Position numbers and translations under genes: made by a program
Part shown: piece by piece, positions 5,850-11,656 of the stretch
Layout of the letters: every line of letters starts with the position of its first letter
Numbering within the stretch: the stretch's first letter is position 1
The notes under the pieces: generated by a model
Told to the model about the DNA's origin: nothing
The model's database searches: none
The model's input: the letters and a program-made list of their open reading frames with translations, nothing else
Origin: Candidatus Binatota bacterium
Lineage (GTDB): Bacteria; Desulfobacterota; Binatia; Bin18
Assembly: GCA_011523315.1 (NCBI GenBank)
Contig: WTHE01000110.1
Coordinates: forward strand, 1-11,656
Length of the DNA: 11,656 nt
Reading direction: 5' to 3'

Positions 5850-6302
5850 TTACGACTCGGCAGTGACCTCAAGCTTGATATTTGCCCGCAGTGTACCGCC
5901 CAGATTGACTGGCACCTCATATGATCCCAGTTGCTTGATCGGCTCGTCAAGAAGAATTCTTCGTCGGTCGAGGGTCAGCCCCTGCTCTTTGAGAGCCGCC
6001 TCAAGGTCGATATTTGTGACCGACCCGAACAAACGGCCTTCTTCCCCAGCCTTGGCCGGGATGGTCAGGCTCAGGGCAGACAGCTGGTCGAGCAGCGTCT
6101 GAGCCTGTCGCTGGACGCGTTCTTTTTTGGCTGCCACCAGACGTTTGTGGTGCTCAAGGACGCGCACATTGCGTCTATTTGCCTGAACCGCAAGCCCCCG
6201 GGGTAGCAAGTAGTTGCGCGCATAGCCGTCTCGGACTTTGACGATATCACCAATCTGTCCCAGATTGGCGACCTCTTCCTGTAGAATAATCTCCATGGCC
6301 AT
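5850..6302 (-). CDS. rplI: 50S ribosomal protein L9
   Basis: Large-subunit ribosomal protein of 150 residues at the base of the L1 stalk. The N-terminal signature GQIGDIVKVRDGYARNYLLPRGLA is nearly ideal, followed by the long central helix (about 45-75) and a C-terminal domain with GRLFGSVTNIDL. Two ATGs, at 6302 and 6296, give MAMEIIL or MEIIL; neither has a clear Shine-Dalgarno, and family members usually begin MxVILL, so the second is equally possible. It follows rpsR by 52 bp in the conserved rpsF-rpsR-rplI order. The dnaB often found after rplI is absent; tRNA-Val comes next. Confidence 0.96.
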   Translation of the reverse strand: MAMEIILQEEVANLGQIGDIVKVRDGYARNYLLPRGLAVQANRRNVRVLEHHKRLVAAKKERVQRQAQTLLDQLSALSLTIPAKAGEEGRLFGSVTNIDLEAALKEQGLTLDRRRILLDEPIKQLGSYEVPVNLGGTLRANIKLEVTAES

Positions 6303-6354
6303 TCTTGTTTACGGCAGTGTGGACCAAAACACAAGGCGTCCTGTCGCCCAAGAC

Positions 6355-6651
6355 TTACACCTGGGTTCTCACATACGGCAGCAGGGCAATTGCCCGTGCC
6401 CGCTTGACGGCTGTTGTCAGCTTACGCTGGCACCAGGCACACGTTCCGGTAATGCGACGCGGAATGATCTTGCCCCGTTCAGTGATGAAGTCCTCAAGGA
6501 TACGGGTTTCCTTATAGTCGATCGACAGGCTTTTATCGGCACAGAACCGACACACTTTTCGTCGCAAGCGACGCCGCGCCGGGAATTTATCGTCCCCATG
6601 CTGGCCGCGTCGATATCTCCCTCCGCCTCCTCTTGCTGGTGATCGTGCCAT
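6355..6651 (-). CDS. rpsR: 30S ribosomal protein S18, four-cysteine (zinc-type) form
   Basis: Small-subunit ribosomal protein of 98 residues that binds the platform together with S6. The conserved core is ETRILEDFITERGKIIPRRITGTC and a basic C-terminus ending LPYV. Two CxxC pairs, Cys34/Cys37 and Cys71/Cys74, indicate the zinc-binding form; E. coli S18 lacks it. Residues 1-30 are a Gly/Arg-rich flexible extension. The ATG lies 17 nt after the rpsF stop with AAGAGGAG as ribosome site, so the two are coupled. Zinc-free paralogues are known in some bacteria under zinc limitation, but none is seen here. Confidence 0.95.
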   Translation of the reverse strand: MARSPARGGGGRYRRGQHGDDKFPARRRLRRKVCRFCADKSLSIDYKETRILEDFITERGKIIPRRITGTCAWCQRKLTTAVKRARAIALLPYVRTQV

Positions 6652-6668
6652 GCGCTGTTCTCCTCTTG

Positions 6669-7139
6669 TCAGTGTGTGGCAGGCGAGGGTGGCTCGTCAG
6701 GCTCAGTATCGGCCGCCGGAGCCGCAGCTTTCTGTTCGGGCGCCGGCTGTGGGACGGACGGACTCGGCTCGGCCGGAGCTTCGGGCGGCGTCTCGGCAGG
6801 GCTCTCGGTCACCGCTTCTGAGCGAGGCTGGACGCTCGGACTTTTTTCCGAAGGGGCTTTGCGCACGATTGACAGAAACCGGAGCACATCCTCGCTCAGC
6901 CGAAAGTTACGTTCCAGCTCTTGGAGCGCCGCAGGTGTGGCCTCGTATTCGAGGCGGACATAATACCCTCTGCGTTGTTTCTGAATGCGATAGGCCAGAT
7001 CCCGCATGCCCCACTCTTCAACCTGGAGCACCTTTCCCTGACCGTTCTCGACGAGCTGCTGCATCCAGGTCAGGACTTCCTTCACCCGAGCTTCAGCCAA
7101 GTCGGGATGCAGGATGGTGAGTGTTTCATAAATCGGCAT
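6669..7139 (-). CDS. rpsF: 30S ribosomal protein S6 with long Pro/Ala/Glu tail
   Basis: Small-subunit ribosomal protein, partner of S18 on the platform. Residues 1-94 are the normal ferredoxin-like S6 fold: MPIYETLTILHP, WGMRDLAYRIQKQRRGYYV and a helix ending FLSIVRK. Residues 95-156 form a low-complexity tail rich in Pro, Ala, Glu and Ser, about 60 residues beyond the core. Many S6 proteins have shorter acidic tails; in E. coli the tail is glutamylated by RimK. GGAGGAG is the ribosome site. It heads rpsF-rpsR-rplI. Its leader, 80 bp long, may hold a promoter at 7170-7198. The usual Geobacter-type neighbour ychF between pth and rpsF is absent. Confidence 0.95.
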   Translation of the reverse strand: MPIYETLTILHPDLAEARVKEVLTWMQQLVENGQGKVLQVEEWGMRDLAYRIQKQRRGYYVRLEYEATPAALQELERNFRLSEDVLRFLSIVRKAPSEKSPSVQPRSEAVTESPAETPPEAPAEPSPSVPQPAPEQKAAAPAADTEPDEPPSPATH

Positions 7140-7169
7140 GCGCTCCTCCGGTCCGGACAGTGAGTGTTG

Positions 7170-7198
7170 TGCATAGCATAGGCCAAAAGCAGCGACAA
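7170..7198 (-). promoter_or_regulatory. Weak candidate promoter before rpsF
   Basis: TTGTCG (7198 to 7193) and TATGCA (7175 to 7170) on the minus strand are 17 bp apart. The -35 matches four of six bases and the -10 only three, so support is weak. It lies in the only non-coding gap between pth and rpsF. Confidence 0.2.
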
Positions 7199-7200
7199 TA

Positions 7201-7221
7201 GAGCGGACCGAGGTCCGACTC
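7201..7221 (-). terminator. Hairpin overlapping the end of pth
   Basis: CGGAC (7204-7208) pairs with GTCCG (7213-7217) around CGAG, and flanking GAG/CTC extend the stem past one bulged A. On the minus strand TATTGTC follows, so the T-tract is poor. It may be a weak terminator or processing site between pth and rpsF. It overlaps the pth stop codon. Confidence 0.3.
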
Positions 7222-7855
7222 AGCGACGAGAGTCGGCCCGATTAAAGCCGTCCATTGCCCACTCCAGCCCTCGCGTGCATACCGCCTCGACCGCGTCTGC
7301 GGCGTGACGAGCGGCACAGAGCATAGACGCTGCCTCTTCTGGAGTAAAGCGATGCAGCACAAATTCTGTCACCGGCGTGGCGTCCTGTGGTCGTCCAATA
7401 CCGATCTTGACTCGCGGGAAATCTGGACTGCCAAGTCCGTCAATGATCGACGCCACTCCCCGGTTGCCGCCAGCCCCGCCTCCACCTCGCTTCACGCGGA
7501 TCCGGCCCGCAGGCAGATCGAGATCGTCATGCACGACGAGAAAATCGGGAACAGACAGGCCATACCGGTGCCGAATCCGGTCCGCAGCCTCCCCGCTGTT
7601 ATTCATAAAGGTCTGGGGCTGGACCAGCAGGACGGCTTGGTCGCAAGGGGAAACCTGCTGCCCTTCAGCGTCTCCCTCGGTTCTCACGTCTTCCCTCGCA
7701 TGGCAGCAGCCCCGCCCTATCCGAGACAGCAGGGAGCTGGCAACGAGCGGAATGCGCCACCGCTCGGCCAGGATGTCGATCACCCAGAAGCCCAGATTGT
7801 GGCGGGTGTTGTGGTAGGCCGGACCTGGATTCCCCAAACCGATCAGCACACGCAC
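7220..7855 (-). CDS. pth: Peptidyl-tRNA hydrolase
   Basis: Cytoplasmic enzyme that cleaves the ester bond of peptidyl-tRNAs released from stalled ribosomes, recycling tRNA; 211 residues, against about 190 for most family members. The GTG start has GAGGG 6 nt upstream and comes 17 nt after rplY. The active site is present: Asn9 in GLGNPG, the catalytic His19 in NTRHN, Asn85 in TFMN and Asp110 in VVHDDLDLP. Two departures: an insertion of about 17 residues between the first domain strands (about 40-75, with three cysteines), and GGNRG (129-133) where E. coli has GGHNG, so the Asn that binds substrate is Arg here. It follows rplY, a common pairing. Confidence 0.95.
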   Translation of the reverse strand: MRVLIGLGNPGPAYHNTRHNLGFWVIDILAERWRIPLVASSLLSRIGRGCCHAREDVRTEGDAEGQQVSPCDQAVLLVQPQTFMNNSGEAADRIRHRYGLSVPDFLVVHDDLDLPAGRIRVKRGGGGAGGNRGVASIIDGLGSPDFPRVKIGIGRPQDATPVTEFVLHRFTPEEAASMLCAARHAADAVEAVCTRGLEWAMDGFNRADSRR

Positions 7856-7872
7856 GATATCCCTCTGGACGG

Positions 7873-8532
7873 CTATTCGCTCGCTTCGGCCGGTGCGTCC
7901 TCGGCTGGCGTCTCTTCGGTGGCTCCCTCTTCAGTGGCTCCCTCTTCAGCGGCTTCTTCCGTGACCTCCGGCTCACGGCGGGCTTGGACGGCGACCAGAA
8001 TCGTCTGTGGATCAACCATGACGCCGAGCTGTTCGGGCAGGTTCAGGTCCACAATCCGAATCGCCTCATTGATGTCGAGTTCGGTCACATCGACCTCAAC
8101 CGCAGGGGGCAGGTCGCGGGGCAGACACTCAACCGCAATGTCACGGACCATGGTCTGGAGCGTCCCGCCGGCGGTGACGCCTTTGGCTCTGCCAACGATG
8201 CGGACGGGGATGGAGGTCTGGAGTGGCTTGCTCTCATCGACCTCAAAGAAGTCGGCGTGCAGGAACGCGCTGGTCACCGGGTGACGCTGCACCTCTTTGA
8301 GCAACACCAGCTTGTCGTTCACTTCAGGTACCGAGGAGGCCAGTTTGAGCAGGGGCGCCCCCTGGATCTTCAACAGCTGGAGGCGAAACTCCTTGGCATC
8401 AACGCTGAGCGAGGTCGCCGCTCTGCCGGCACCATAAAAGACGGCCGGCACTTTTCCTGCCCGCCGCATCTGGGCGGCGCGTTCTTTTCCTGTAGTCTGA
8501 CGCGTTTCAACCCGCAACTGTACGTTTTCCAT
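7873..8532 (-). CDS. rplY: 50S ribosomal protein L25 / general stress protein CTC
   Basis: 5S rRNA-binding ribosomal protein of the long (TL5/CTC) type, 219 residues. The N-terminal L25 domain starts QLRVETRQTTGKERAAQMRRAGKVPAVFYG, and the C-terminal TL5 beta domain includes PLQTSIPVRIVGRAKGV and EVDVTELDINEAIRIVDLNLPEQL. The tail (about 188-219) is Glu/Ala/Thr-rich with two 15-bp tandem repeats. The ATG at 8532 is chosen because ACGAGG is 5 nt upstream and the protein starts as in the family; the frame stays open to 8640, overlapping the end of prs. The prs-rplY-pth order is a typical cluster. A long imperfect hairpin lies between prs and this gene. Confidence 0.94.
   Translation of the reverse strand: MENVQLRVETRQTTGKERAAQMRRAGKVPAVFYGAGRAATSLSVDAKEFRLQLLKIQGAPLLKLASSVPEVNDKLVLLKEVQRHPVTSAFLHADFFEVDESKPLQTSIPVRIVGRAKGVTAGGTLQTMVRDIAVECLPRDLPPAVEVDVTELDINEAIRIVDLNLPEQLGVMVDPQTILVAVQARREPEVTEEAAEEGATEEGATEETPAEDAPAEASE
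7919..7948 (-). repeat. Two 15-bp tandem repeats in the rplY tail
   Basis: GTGGCTCCCTCTTCA occurs twice in a row (plus-strand reading, 7919-7933 and 7934-7948), followed by a degenerate third unit. It encodes the acidic EEGAT unit in the C-terminal tail of L25. The unit is a multiple of three, so copy-number change would not break the frame. Confidence 0.9.
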
Positions 8533-8566
8533 CGTGTCCTCGTTTTCTTCGCCTGTCTGCCTGCAG

Positions 8567-8608
8567 GGGGAAATGTGACCCCTTCCTTGACGGTCAGCAC
8601 GTTTCCCC
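8567..8608 (-). other. Long imperfect stem between prs and rplY
   Basis: GGGGAAA (8567-8573) pairs with TTTCCCC (8602-8608), and GTG (8575-8577) with CAC (8598-8600), giving ten pairs with one mismatch. An alternative inner stem is TGACC with GGTCA. There is no T-tract after it, so it is not a classical terminator. It occupies most of the 79-nt gap before the rplY start and may be a leader structure of rplY or an mRNA processing site. Confidence 0.45.
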
Positions 8609-8611
8609 TTG

Positions 8612-9580
8612 TCAGAACAGAGAGCTGATCGATTCCTCATTGTGGATGCGCCGAATGGCCTCGCCCATCAGCGGAGCGATGGACAGGACGCGAATTTTGT
8701 CCACGCCGTGGGCCTCGGGGCGGAGCGGAATCGAGTTGGTGACCACCAGTTCCTCCAGGGCGGACTTCCCTATGCGTTTGATCGCCGGACCGGACAGCAC
8801 GGCATGCGTACAGCAGCCAAAGACCGCCTGTGCCCCGGCCTCGCTCAGCGCGGAAGCCGCGGTGGTGAGCGTCCCGGCGGTATCCACCATGTCATCGACA
8901 AGAACGGCAACCCGCCCAGCCACATCGCCGATGATGTGCATCTCGGCCACGTCACGGTTGGCGTTGGCCGACGGGCTGTCAGCTTCCTGACCACGGCGCT
9001 TGTCTATGATCGCCAGGGACGCCCCGAGGCGCTTGGCGAACGCTCGGGCGCGCTCCACCCCCCCCGCATCGGGAGACACCACACAGATCTGCTCGCGCCC
9101 GACCCGAGAGGTCAGGTAGGGCACGAGCACCGGAGCCGAAAACAGGTTATCGACCGGGATATTGAAGAAGCCCTGGATCTGCCCGGCGTGCAGTTCGGCC
9201 GTCAGCACCCGGGAGGCCCCGGCGGTGGTGAGCAGGTCGGCCACCAGTTTGGCGCTGATCGGTACGCGAGGAGCGACCTTTCGATCCTGGCGGGCGTAGC
9301 CGTAGTAGGGAATCACAGCGGTAATCCGGTTTGCCGAGGCGCGCTTGAAGGCGTCAAGCATCAAGAGCAACTCCATCAGGTGATCGTTGACCGGGGTGCA
9401 CAGGGACTGCACCACAAAGACATCCCCACCCCGCACATTCTCGGTAATCTCCACCGAGCTTTCGCCATCGCTGAAGGTCCGGATATCAGCCGCCCCCAAA
9501 CGCTCCGGCAGGCTGGCACAAATTTCCTCCGCCAACGGCAGATTCGATCTTCCGGCGAAGATCTTTAATACATCCCTCAT
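8612..9580 (-). CDS. prs: Ribose-phosphate pyrophosphokinase (PRPP synthetase)
   Basis: Cytoplasmic class I enzyme that makes PRPP from ribose 5-phosphate and ATP for nucleotide, histidine, tryptophan and NAD synthesis; 322 residues. Clear features: FSDGE (36-40), ENVRGGDVFVVQS, IPYYGYARQDR (90-100), ELHAGQIQGFF, VVSPDAGGVERAR, the catalytic-loop start IIDKRR (Lys194, Arg196), and the PRPP site VLVDDMVDTAGT (226-237). The C-terminus EAIRRIHNEESISSLF matches E. coli. The loop between KRR and MHIIGDV is 17 residues, against 8 in E. coli. The ATG has GAGGGG 7 nt upstream. It lies after tRNA-Gln and before rplY, an order known from deltaproteobacteria. Confidence 0.97.
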   Translation of the reverse strand: MRDVLKIFAGRSNLPLAEEICASLPERLGAADIRTFSDGESSVEITENVRGGDVFVVQSLCTPVNDHLMELLLMLDAFKRASANRITAVIPYYGYARQDRKVAPRVPISAKLVADLLTTAGASRVLTAELHAGQIQGFFNIPVDNLFSAPVLVPYLTSRVGREQICVVSPDAGGVERARAFAKRLGASLAIIDKRRGQEADSPSANANRDVAEMHIIGDVAGRVAVLVDDMVDTAGTLTTAASALSEAGAQAVFGCCTHAVLSGPAIKRIGKSALEELVVTNSIPLRPEAHGVDKIRVLSIAPLMGEAIRRIHNEESISSLF

Positions 9581-9650
9581 CGGATACCCCTCGTGAGAAA
9601 AGCCGTGCCGAAAAACGACCCCATCAGGAAGAGAGCAGCGTTCACCCGCA

Positions 9651-9724
9651 CTGGGGAGGCAGGATTCGAACCTGCGAATACCGGGGCCAAAACCCGGTGC
9701 CTTGCCTGGCTTGGCTACTCCCCA
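9651..9724 (-). tRNA. tRNA-Gln (anticodon TTG)
   Basis: A 74-nt cloverleaf. The acceptor strands TGGGGAG and CTCCCCA pair fully, with discriminator G. The D arm is GCC...GGC with an 11-nt loop. The anticodon stem CCGGG/CCCGG holds TTTTGGC, giving anticodon TTG (glutamine, CAA/CAG). The T arm is GCAGG-TTCGAAT-CCTGC. CCA is not encoded. The U1-A72 start is typical of tRNA-Gln. It sits between ispE and prs. A TAGAAT -10-like box at 9746-9751 lies upstream, with no good -35. Confidence 0.97.
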
Positions 9725-9788
9725 CCAGAATGCCTACACACTCTCATTCTAAGCCGTCCAGCTAAAGGCCAGACAGGCCAAAAGTCAA

Positions 9789-9813
9789 GAGGGGAAGGTC
9801 GGCCTCTCCCCTC
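9789..9813 (-). terminator. Intrinsic terminator after ispE
   Basis: GAGGGGA (minus strand, from 9813) pairs with TCCCCTC (to 9789), and AGG pairs with CCT inside after one bulged G, leaving a 4-nt loop CCGA. TTGACTTTT follows on the minus strand. It starts 5 bp after the ispE stop. It probably ends or attenuates the ispE transcript before tRNA-Gln and prs. Confidence 0.6.
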
Positions 9814-9818
9814 CGGGC

Positions 9819-10730
9819 TCAAACAGAGCGGACCTCCGGTGGGTTGGAGCACGGCGCCGCAGCCAGGGATTCGACCACGAACACCCTGCCGTATTTGGCT
9901 ACGGTCTGGCGCAGGCTGTCCGCCGCCCGCCGGGCAGCCTCCTTGCCGCCGAACAGCCCGAAGACGGCCGACCCACTTCCAGACATCAGCGCGACCTCGG
10001 CCTGAGATCTCAGGAGCATATCTTTCAGTTGCTGGAGAAGAGGATGGGCGGGCAGGACGGCCCGCTCAAGATCGTTGACACAGGCGACCGGCGGCGGCCA
10101 GCCGTCGGCTGAGACGCTGATCGTCGGAGGCGGCACAGTCATCCCGCCCAGCTGGTCAAACCGCTGGTAGGCCCACGGTGTCGAGACGCCAAAGGCTGGA
10201 GCCACCAGGACCAGCCAGCGCCTCCCGACCAGCCCGGCCGGACGTAACTCCTCACCGATTCCCGTCACCCGAGCCGGCTGACACGGAATAAAGAACGGCA
10301 CGTCGGCGCCTAGACGCAGCCCCAGCTCACACAGGCGGGCTTCGCTCCAGCCAAGCTTCAGCAGGCTGTTGAGCCCTTTCAAGACCGCCGCGGCATCGCT
10401 GCTTCCGCCGCCCAGACCGGCACCGGCCGGAATGCGTTTCACCAGATGGAGCGAAATCCGGGCCGTCAGCCCGGCTTCCCGACATACCAGCGCGGCGGCG
10501 CGGTAGGCCAGATTGGTCTCATCGCTCGGAATGCGGGGGTTATCACAGCTCAGGCGAATCTGGGCAGACGCCGGAGGATGCTCGGCGGAGACCGCCCCGT
10601 CCAGCCGGATCCGAATCTCGTCGCACAGGCTGACCGGCAGCATGAGGGAATCGAGCAGATGATAGCCGTCTTCCCGGCGGCCGAGGATACGCAGGAACAG
10701 GTTGACTTTGGCTGGAGCGAACACACGCAT
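9819..10730 (-). CDS. ispE: 4-diphosphocytidyl-2-C-methyl-D-erythritol kinase
   Basis: GHMP-family kinase of the MEP isoprenoid pathway that phosphorylates CDP-methylerythritol; 303 residues. FAPAKVNLFLRILGRREDGYH opens the protein with the conserved Lys8. The ATP-binding loop is RIPAGAGLGGGSSDAA (99-114), the catalytic Asp143 is in GADVPFF, and the C-terminal GHMP motif is LMSGSGSAVFGLF. I use the ATG at 10730, where the family match starts; a TTG at 10769 in frame adds 13 unmatched residues. No strong Shine-Dalgarno is visible. It is divergent from suhB, with a shared 92-bp gap holding an inverted repeat, and is followed by a terminator and tRNA-Gln. Presence of ispE shows the organism uses the MEP pathway. 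Confidence 0.96.
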   Translation of the reverse strand: MRVFAPAKVNLFLRILGRREDGYHLLDSLMLPVSLCDEIRIRLDGAVSAEHPPASAQIRLSCDNPRIPSDETNLAYRAAALVCREAGLTARISLHLVKRIPAGAGLGGGSSDAAAVLKGLNSLLKLGWSEARLCELGLRLGADVPFFIPCQPARVTGIGEELRPAGLVGRRWLVLVAPAFGVSTPWAYQRFDQLGGMTVPPPTISVSADGWPPPVACVNDLERAVLPAHPLLQQLKDMLLRSQAEVALMSGSGSAVFGLFGGKEAARRAADSLRQTVAKYGRVFVVESLAAAPCSNPPEVRSV

Positions 10731-10770
10731 AGGCCCCGTTGTTGCAGGCTCCGGCCGCGTATGCAACAAA

Positions 10771-10810
10771 GAGGCAACGTGTCCTCATTGGGATATTGAC
10801 ACGTTTCCTC
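10771..10810. promoter_or_regulatory. Inverted repeat between ispE and suhB
   Basis: GAGGCAACGTGTC (10771-10783) and GACACGTTTCCTC (10798-10810) are inverted copies with one mismatch in 13 and a 14-bp spacer; the inner 8 bp, AACGTGTC and GACACGTT, are perfect. The site sits in the divergent gap, where it could be an operator serving both genes. It also contains TTGACA (10797-10802) on the plus strand, but the fitting -10 would fall on the suhB start, so no promoter is claimed. It could also fold as an RNA hairpin in a long suhB leader. Confidence 0.45.
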
Positions 10811-10822
10811 TTCGGTGACGCT

Positions 10823-11656
10823 ATGCAGACCGACCCCTGGCACAACGATCTCGACCACTACCTCGACATTGCCCAAGACCTCGCGCGGCAGGCCGGCGCC
10901 CTGATCAAAGACCAGTGGCTCACGACCAAGACGGTCGAGATCAAGACGGATATGGTTGACCTCGTCACCAATGTGGACAAAGCGGCCGATGCGCTGATTA
11001 CCGAGGCCCTCCACACCCGTCTTCCAGACCACCAGGTGCTGGCCGAAGAATCGGCTCTGTCAGGCCCCGACAGTCCGTACCGGTGGTATATTGACCCGCT
11101 GGACGGCACCACAAACTTTGCCCATACGTTTCCACACTTTGCCGTCTCGGTGGGTCTGACCTATGAGTCCCAGCCCATCGTCGGGGTCGTCTATGACCCG
11201 ATTCGGAACGAACTCTTCTGCGCCCGACGGGGCAGCGGGGCCAGCCTCAACGGCAGCCCCATACGGGTCTCCTCCACCCCCTCCCTCGACCGCAGCCTGC
11301 TGCTGACCGGCTTCCCGTATGACCGGCGCCAGCGCAGCCACTTCTATCTCAGCTTCTATCAGGCCTTTATGCTACGGACCCAGGGCATACGACGCAGCGG
11401 CTCGGCCGCTCTTGACCTGTGTTATACGGCCTGCGGTCGCGCCGACGGCTTTTGGGAGTGGCGTTTATACCCCTGGGACAGCGCGGCCGGCGCCCTGATT
11501 GTGGAGGAAGCCGGCGGGCGGATGAGCGACTTCGGCGGTCAGACCTTCGAGCTGACCGGAGACCAGCTCCTGGCGTCCAACGGAAAAATTCATCAGGCTC
11601 TCATCGAGGTGCTCCAGCACGTTCTGTCCACCTCATCCGAGCGGTCCGGGGCCTAG
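10823..11656 (+). CDS. suhB: Inositol monophosphatase family protein (SuhB-like)
   Basis: Mg-dependent phosphatase of 277 residues, acting on inositol-1-phosphate or a related substrate; SuhB in E. coli also takes part in rRNA transcription. The metal-binding motifs are complete: AEES (Glu75/Glu76), WYIDPLDGTTNF (Asp91, Asp94) and YPWDSAAGALIVEEAGG (Asp219). RRSGSAALDLCYTACGRADGFWE is also typical. The ATG at 10823 fits the family N-terminus; the frame is open upstream to a TTG at 10739 that would overlap ispE. It is the only plus-strand gene here, and its stop codon is the last base triplet of the window. The exact substrate is unknown from sequence; 3'(2'),5'-bisphosphate or histidinol-phosphate phosphatases of the same superfamily are less likely alternatives. 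Confidence 0.92.
   Translation: MQTDPWHNDLDHYLDIAQDLARQAGALIKDQWLTTKTVEIKTDMVDLVTNVDKAADALITEALHTRLPDHQVLAEESALSGPDSPYRWYIDPLDGTTNFAHTFPHFAVSVGLTYESQPIVGVVYDPIRNELFCARRGSGASLNGSPIRVSSTPSLDRSLLLTGFPYDRRQRSHFYLSFYQAFMLRTQGIRRSGSAALDLCYTACGRADGFWEWRLYPWDSAAGALIVEEAGGRMSDFGGQTFELTGDQLLASNGKIHQALIEVLQHVLSTSSERSGA

Noticed and set aside
7304..8284. 326-residue plus-strand open frame
   Set aside because: It is antisense to pth and rplY; the Ser/Ala-rich end comes from the repeat region of the rplY tail.
8609..9568. 319-residue plus-strand open frame
   Set aside because: It is the exact antisense of prs and has no recognisable domain.

Overview
This is a high-GC, gene-dense chromosomal window made almost entirely of housekeeping genes. 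Every protein gene and both tRNAs from the left edge to about 10730 are on the minus strand; only the last gene (SuhB-type phosphatase) is on the plus strand. The gene content and order (ispE, tRNA-Gln, prs, rplY, pth, rpsF-rpsR-rplI, and infC-rpmI-rplT followed by ihfA and a small MerR-type gene) resemble gram-negative, deltaproteobacteria-grade lineages such as Desulfobacterota or Myxococcota relatives. IHF alpha, an outer-membrane-type lipoprotein and an L25/CTC protein with a C-terminal extension fit this. I cannot name a genus. I see no mobile element, phage gene, CRISPR array or transfer signature.

Layout in transcription order for the minus strand, from right to left. ispE (isoprenoid precursor synthesis) is followed by a terminator-like hairpin, then tRNA-Gln(TTG), prs (PRPP synthesis), rplY (L25/CTC), pth (peptidyl-tRNA hydrolase), and rpsF-rpsR-rplI (S6, S18, L9). 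Next come tRNA-Val(GAC) and the translation operon infC-rpmI-rplT, continuing into ihfA and a MerR-family regulator. Then follow a D-Ala-D-Ala carboxypeptidase (dacA type), a solitary groEL, and a 99-residue His-rich alanine-zipper lipoprotein of Lpp/OprI type. suhB is divergent from ispE, and a near-perfect inverted repeat lies between them.

The genes serve translation (ribosomal proteins, IF3, peptidyl-tRNA recycling, tRNAs), nucleotide and isoprenoid precursors, nucleoid architecture (IHF), protein folding, and the cell wall with its tether to the outer membrane. I do not see a clear undescribed multi-gene system. The most interesting points are: infC appears to start at AUA behind a strong Shine-Dalgarno; GroEL lacks a GGM tail and instead ends in a His/Asp-rich tail, has no groES beside it, and sits next to a His-rich Lpp-like lipoprotein; PRPP synthetase carries about nine extra residues in its catalytic loop; Pth has an unusual loop insertion and an altered GGHNG motif; and pheST is missing from between rplT and ihfA.
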